From: Peredibacter starrii
GTDB lineage: Bacteria; Bdellovibrionota; Bacteriovoracia; Bacteriovoracales; Bacteriovoracaceae
Length of the DNA stretch: 64,000 bases
Assembly: GCF_034259205.1 (NCBI RefSeq)
Contig: NZ_CP139487.1
Coordinates: forward strand, 2,728,001-2,792,000
Direction: 5' to 3'
The translations under genes were made by a program, and so were the position numbers. Shown here piece after piece: positions 60,953 to 64,000 of the stretch (positions within the stretch are counted from its first letter, which is position 1; each line of letters starts with the position of its first letter). The notes below the pieces were generated by a model that saw only the letters and a list, made by a program, of their open reading frames with translations, was not told the DNA's origin and made no database searches.

Positions 60953-62180
60953 AACACAAAGACCTCTTGATAGCATCGAATCAGCGATCCAAGATCTAAA
61001 ACTTGGAAAGATGATCATCGTGGTTGATGACGAGGACCGTGAGAATGAAGGTGACTTCATCATGCCGGCCGAAACCATTACCGCTGAAGCAGTTAATTTT
61101 ATGATTACTCACGGACGCGGACTTCTTTGTGCTCCAGTAACTCAAGAGATTGCTAAACGCCTGGAACTTCCACTTCAAGTTCAATCAAATACAGATTCAA
61201 TGGGAACTGCTTTTACAGTGACCATCGATGCAAAAATTAAAGGCTCTACTGGCATCTCAGCTTCTGATCGCGCTCGTACGTTGAATATCATGACAAGCCC
61301 TGAGACAGAGGCCAGTGCCTTCACACGCCCTGGTCACATCTTCCCTCTTATCGCAAAGAACGGAGGAGTTTTAGAACGCACGGGCCACACTGAAGCGGCG
61401 GTTGATTTCTCTCGACTTGCTGGGTTTGCTCCGGTGGGAGCGATCTGCGAAATCATGAATGAAGATGGCTCAATGTCTCGCCTGCCCGACCTCTTCAAGC
61501 TTGCCGATAAACATAATCTCAAAGTTGTTTCGATTGCTGACCTTGTGGAATACCGCAAACGTCACGAAAATTTGATTTCATCAGTCGAGAGCATTCCATT
61601 CCCGAACAAGTTCGGCGAATTTCAAATGTTTATTTTTCACTCGGAACTCTTGAAACAAGAGCACGTTGCCATTGTTAAGGGAGATCTTGAGAAACTAAAG
61701 AAAGACCCCACTCTCCTTCGTGTGCACTCTGAGTGCTTCACGGGAGATATTTTTGGATCATATCGTTGTGATTGTGGCGATCAGTTGAATAACTCGATGA
61801 AGATGATCGAAGAAAACGGCTCAGGTCTCGTGGTCTATCTTCGCCAGGAAGGTCGTGGTATTGGTCTTTTCAATAAAGTGAAGGCCTACCAGCTTCAGGA
61901 TCAGGGCATGGACACCGCGGAAGCGAATTTACACTTGGGTTTCCCTGTAGATTCTCGCGACTACACCATGGCCGCTCAAATTCTTCGTTACTTCAATGTA
62001 AGCGACATCAAACTATTAACTAATAATCCTCAGAAAATTGAGGGTCTCTCTAAACTTGGCTTCTCAAAGATTCAACGTGTTCCTCTTGAGATCAATGCCA
62101 ATCAAAAAAACGCTCAGTATCTTCTCACCAAGAAGACCAAGCTTGGGCATTTATTAAAACAAAACCTTTTAAATCAATAA
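60942..62180 (+). CDS. ribBA: DHBP synthase / GTP cyclohydrolase II fusion RibBA
   Basis: 412 aa. N-terminal RibB (about 1-205): [43 protein letters not shown]-terminal RibA (about 210-412): zinc site in [32 protein letters not shown] and [12 protein letters not shown]. It makes both starting compounds of riboflavin. Confidence 0.98.
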   Translation: MKTETQRPLDSIESAIQDLKLGKMIIVVDDEDRENEGDFIMPAETITAEAVNFMITHGRGLLCAPVTQEIAKRLELPLQVQSNTDSMGTAFTVTIDAKIKGSTGISASDRARTLNIMTSPETEASAFTRPGHIFPLIAKNGGVLERTGHTEAAVDFSRLAGFAPVGAICEIMNEDGSMSRLPDLFKLADKHNLKVVSIADLVEYRKRHENLISSVESIPFPNKFGEFQMFIFHSELLKQEHVAIVKGDLEKLKKDPTLLRVHSECFTGDIFGSYRCDCGDQLNNSMKMIEENGSGLVVYLRQEGRGIGLFNKVKAYQLQDQGMDTAEANLHLGFPVDSRDYTMAAQILRYFNVSDIKLLTNNPQKIEGLSKLGFSKIQRVPLEINANQKNAQYLLTKKTKLGHLLKQNLLNQ

Positions 62181-62191
62181 GTGAGCTCTGT

Positions 62192-62659
62192 ATGAAAATC
62201 GAAGGATCATTAAACGCTTCAAAACTTAAAGTTGCTATCGTTGCTGCTCGTTTTAACGAGTTCATTGTTTCAAAACTAGTGGGTGGCGCTCATGACTGTC
62301 TTAATCGTCACGACATTCAATCAAGCAATGTTGATGAGGTTTGGGTACCAGGTGCTTTCGAAATTCCAGTTGCCGCTTTAGCTCTTGCTGAATCTGGTAA
62401 ATACGATGCGATCATTTGCCTTGGAGCAGTGATCCGCGGATCTACATCTCACTACGATTACGTTTGTTCTGAGACTGCTAAAGGCATCTCTCACGTAGGT
62501 CTTAAAACGAAGGTTCCAACTATTTTCGGTGTGGTCACTACTGATACAATCGAGCAGGCCATTGAGCGTGCCGGTACAAAGGCCGGAAATAAGGGTTGGG
62601 ACGCGGCCATGGCGGCGGTTGAGATGGCCAACCTCCTCCACAAGCTTCAAAGTAAGTAG
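62192..62659 (+). CDS. ribH: 6,7-dimethyl-8-ribityllumazine synthase
   Basis: 155 aa. Landmarks: [47 protein letters not shown] and [16 protein letters not shown]. It condenses the RibD and RibB products. Last gene of the operon; no intrinsic terminator is evident after it. Confidence 0.98.
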   Translation: MKIEGSLNASKLKVAIVAARFNEFIVSKLVGGAHDCLNRHDIQSSNVDEVWVPGAFEIPVAALALAESGKYDAIICLGAVIRGSTSHYDYVCSETAKGISHVGLKTKVPTIFGVVTTDTIEQAIERAGTKAGNKGWDAAMAAVEMANLLHKLQSK

Positions 62660-62707
62660 AAGCTTTTTTTGACACTGCCAGTCAATTAAAATTATCCCTT
62701 TAAAATT

Positions 62708-62716
62708 TGCTATTTT
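62708..62716 (+). promoter_or_regulatory. Extended -10 promoter candidate for rpsD
   Basis: TGC-TATTTT forms an extended -10 about 108 nt before the rpsD start. A TTGACA at 62669-62674 has no well-placed -10. The resulting leader has potential to pair TCTCTC (about 62742-62749) with GAGAGA (about 62776-62781), which could be an S4 autoregulatory site. Confidence 0.35.
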
Positions 62717-62824
62717 GGTCCGTTTTCCTTATGATGCCCACTCTCTCTATTGCGTGAGGATGCAGGCTCCCTGTGGAGAGATTGATTATTATTGTTTCCT
62801 GCTAAATGCCTAAAGGAGAAATTT

Positions 62825-63457
62825 ATGGCAAAAATCGACATGGGGCGCTCACGCTTCAAAATTCAACGTCGTCTAGGTGTTGAACTTCCAGGTCTTGGTA
62901 AGGCCGGTGCTCTTGAAAGAAAACCATACGGTCCAGGTCAGCACGGTATGCAACGTAAGAAGCTATCGGACTATACTGTTCGTTTGATCGAGAAGCAAAA
63001 AGTTATGTTCAACTACGGTCTACGTGAGTCTCAACTTCGTAACTACGTAAAGAACGCTAAGAAAATTAAGACAGCTTCATGGGTTGATACAATGATCATC
63101 AATCTTGAATCACGTCTTGATAACGTTATCTTCCGTCTTAACTGGGCTCCGTCTACTCCAGCTGCTCGTCAGATGGTTACACACAAGCACATCAAAGTTA
63201 ACGGTAAGACTGTTAACGTTCCAGGCTACCAAGTTCAACCTAATGACGTGATCGAAATCACTGATAAAGGTGCTAAGTCTGGTAACTACCTTCAAGCTAA
63301 AGTACGCCCTCGTATCTCTTCAGTTCCAGCTTTCCTTTCTAAGGAAGCTTCTGGTGAGAAAGAGAAAGCAAAAATGGTTTCAAAACCACTTGCTGAAGAC
63401 ATCCCATTCGCTTTCGAAAAGCGTCTCGTGATTGAGTACTACTGGAAAGTTAAGTAA
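62825..63457 (+). CDS. rpsD: 30S ribosomal protein S4
   Basis: 210 aa from the ATG at 62825 (AAAGGAG 6 nt upstream). It has RRLGVELPGL, KPYGPGQHG and the S4 domain ESRLDNVIFRLNWAPSTPAARQMVTHKHIKVNGKTVN. S4 nucleates 30S assembly. It is monocistronic here, away from the alpha operon, as in some Gram-positive bacteria where S4 represses its own leader. Confidence 0.98.
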   Translation: MAKIDMGRSRFKIQRRLGVELPGLGKAGALERKPYGPGQHGMQRKKLSDYTVRLIEKQKVMFNYGLRESQLRNYVKNAKKIKTASWVDTMIINLESRLDNVIFRLNWAPSTPAARQMVTHKHIKVNGKTVNVPGYQVQPNDVIEITDKGAKSGNYLQAKVRPRISSVPAFLSKEASGEKEKAKMVSKPLAEDIPFAFEKRLVIEYYWKVK

Positions 63458-63478
63458 TTCTGATTCTTCCAATGAGAA

Positions 63479-63505
63479 GGGCCGGGAAACCGGCCCTTTT
63501 TTTTT
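63479..63505 (+). terminator. Intrinsic terminator after rpsD
   Basis: GGGCCGG, GAAA-type loop, CCGGCCC followed by nine T on the plus strand, 22 nt after the stop codon. Confidence 0.95.
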
Positions 63506-63507
63506 GG

Positions 63508-64000
63508 CTAATTTGTAGAATCAGAATTGGTCTCTACAGTTAAGGTAAGACCTTCGGTGATATCCGTTCCATTGGTTGAACAGACACGAACAGAATATAT
63601 TGTCTCTGGATCAAGACCACTCAACACATAGCTTGTCACATTTCCTACGTTAACTGCACCAGAACAATCAGCAGGTGGAGTGCTTCCAAGGGCCATCGCC
63701 ACAAGATAGCTAGTAGTCGTTGACCCAGTTTTCACCCATTCAAGTGTAATACTGTCTGTATCCGGAGTCGCAACAAGATCAGTCACATCAAAAAGTTTTA
63801 TGTTATTACGGTAAACGTACACGCCGCCGGCCGACATACATGAATTATCAGAACTAGATGTAGTGCCATTCGTGATAAAGTTCTGACAACTTGACTCATC
63901 AGAGGCACCAACCACGAGAGTGTCCCCCTTAAAGGACACAGACGCGCCAAATAGATCTCCGGGGAAATCCCCTCCCGCAAGCATAAGACCATCGTTATTG
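63508..64000 (-). CDS. FG-GAP / fibronectin-III surface protein, 5' part outside window
   Basis: The visible 163 codons are the C-terminal end of a longer protein; the frame stays open to the window edge. It begins with an integrin-like FG-GAP repeat (GDLFGASVSFKGDTLVVGASDES), then a Cys-containing loop and a fibronectin-III domain (about the last 95 residues, with DSITLEWVK, SYVLSGLDPETIYSVRV). Such proteins are surface adhesins. It converges on rpsD. Confidence 0.8.
   Translation of the reverse strand, partial: NNDGLMLAGGDFPGDLFGASVSFKGDTLVVGASDESSCQNFITNGTTSSSDNSCMSAGGVYVYRNNIKLFDVTDLVATPDTDSITLEWVKTGSTTTSYLVAMALGSTPPADCSGAVNVGNVTSYVLSGLDPETIYSVRVCSTNGTDITEGLTLTVETNSDSTN

Noticed and set aside
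1-64000. tRNA, rRNA, CRISPR or insertion-sequence features
   Set aside because: No T-loop-like GTTCGAAT context with a cloverleaf, no regularly spaced repeats and no transposase-like protein were found by eye.

Overview
The window looks like chromosome of a predatory or ex-predatory member of the Bdellovibrionota, most likely a Bacteriovoracales-type organism (Bacteriovorax/Peredibacter-like). This is inferred from its moderate GC, the very high density of signal-peptide and lipoprotein genes of unknown family, secreted phage-tail-fibre-like proteins resembling the mosaic adhesive trimer (MAT) fibres of Bdellovibrio, and a full menaquinone pathway. No rRNA, tRNA, CRISPR array, insertion sequence or prophage was seen. 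Most genes are housekeeping genes in tight operons with ATGA-type overlaps.

Layout. 1-6782 (minus strand): accD-folC-lptD, then a PabA-like amidotransferase, a TrpF-like protein of unknown function, surE and a LysM/M23 lipoprotein cut by the window edge. 7035-9005 (plus): a secreted Cys-containing protein. 9008-15269 (mostly minus): class II cyclic-nucleotide phosphodiesterase, rsmI, a STAS protein, a small membrane protein, two rnhB paralogues flanking a YraN-like nuclease gene, an outer-membrane protein, rplS and a SPOUT methyltransferase. 15412-25277 (plus): DAHP synthase followed by eight menaquinone genes (menG/ubiE, B, F, D, H, A, C, E), then a response regulator and GAF-histidine kinase. 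25242-29158 (minus): HAD phosphatase, ffh, rpsP, khpA, rimM, trmD. The minus-strand genes on either side of the men block (ffh-rpsP-khpA-rimM-trmD and SPOUT MTase-rplS-rnhB-yraN-rsmI) look like two halves of one ancestral translation operon.

29228-43968 is the most accessory part: a dihydrouridine synthase, then a promoter bracketed by a perfect 21-nt inverted repeat ahead of a 661-aa secreted protein, a 1676-aa Cys-rich lipoprotein and a thioesterase. Opposite lie two tandem secreted fibre genes with a shared N-terminus and different C-terminal tips; one tip has seven His-x-His motifs in strict 12-residue register. A 38-codon, extremely basic protein gene with a perfect ribosome binding site and its own terminator follows.

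44040-52036: secreted and lipoprotein genes of unknown family, an EVE-domain protein, an M14 carboxypeptidase, bamB and a YfgM-like protein, and two outer-membrane beta-barrels. 52087-58227 (minus): rnc-era-der (Der carries an unusual acidic insertion), a lone cyclic-nucleotide-binding domain and an ABC-F ATPase. 58300-62659 (plus): a degenerate tyrosine-recombinase-like protein leading into ribD-ribE-ribBA-ribH. Monocistronic rpsD with a strong terminator follows, and the window closes on the 3' end of an FG-GAP/fibronectin-III surface protein.

How the genes work together. AroF feeds the chorismate route that MenF-MenE turn into menaquinone; LptD and BamB serve outer-membrane building; FolC and the PabA-like protein touch folate; RibD/E/BA/H make riboflavin. 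The fibres, large lipoprotein, FG-GAP protein and many small lipoproteins form a surface repertoire plausibly used for prey contact. Two convergent gene pairs carry an intrinsic terminator inside the opposing reading frame, and several genes appear to start at or within a few bases of the predicted transcription start.
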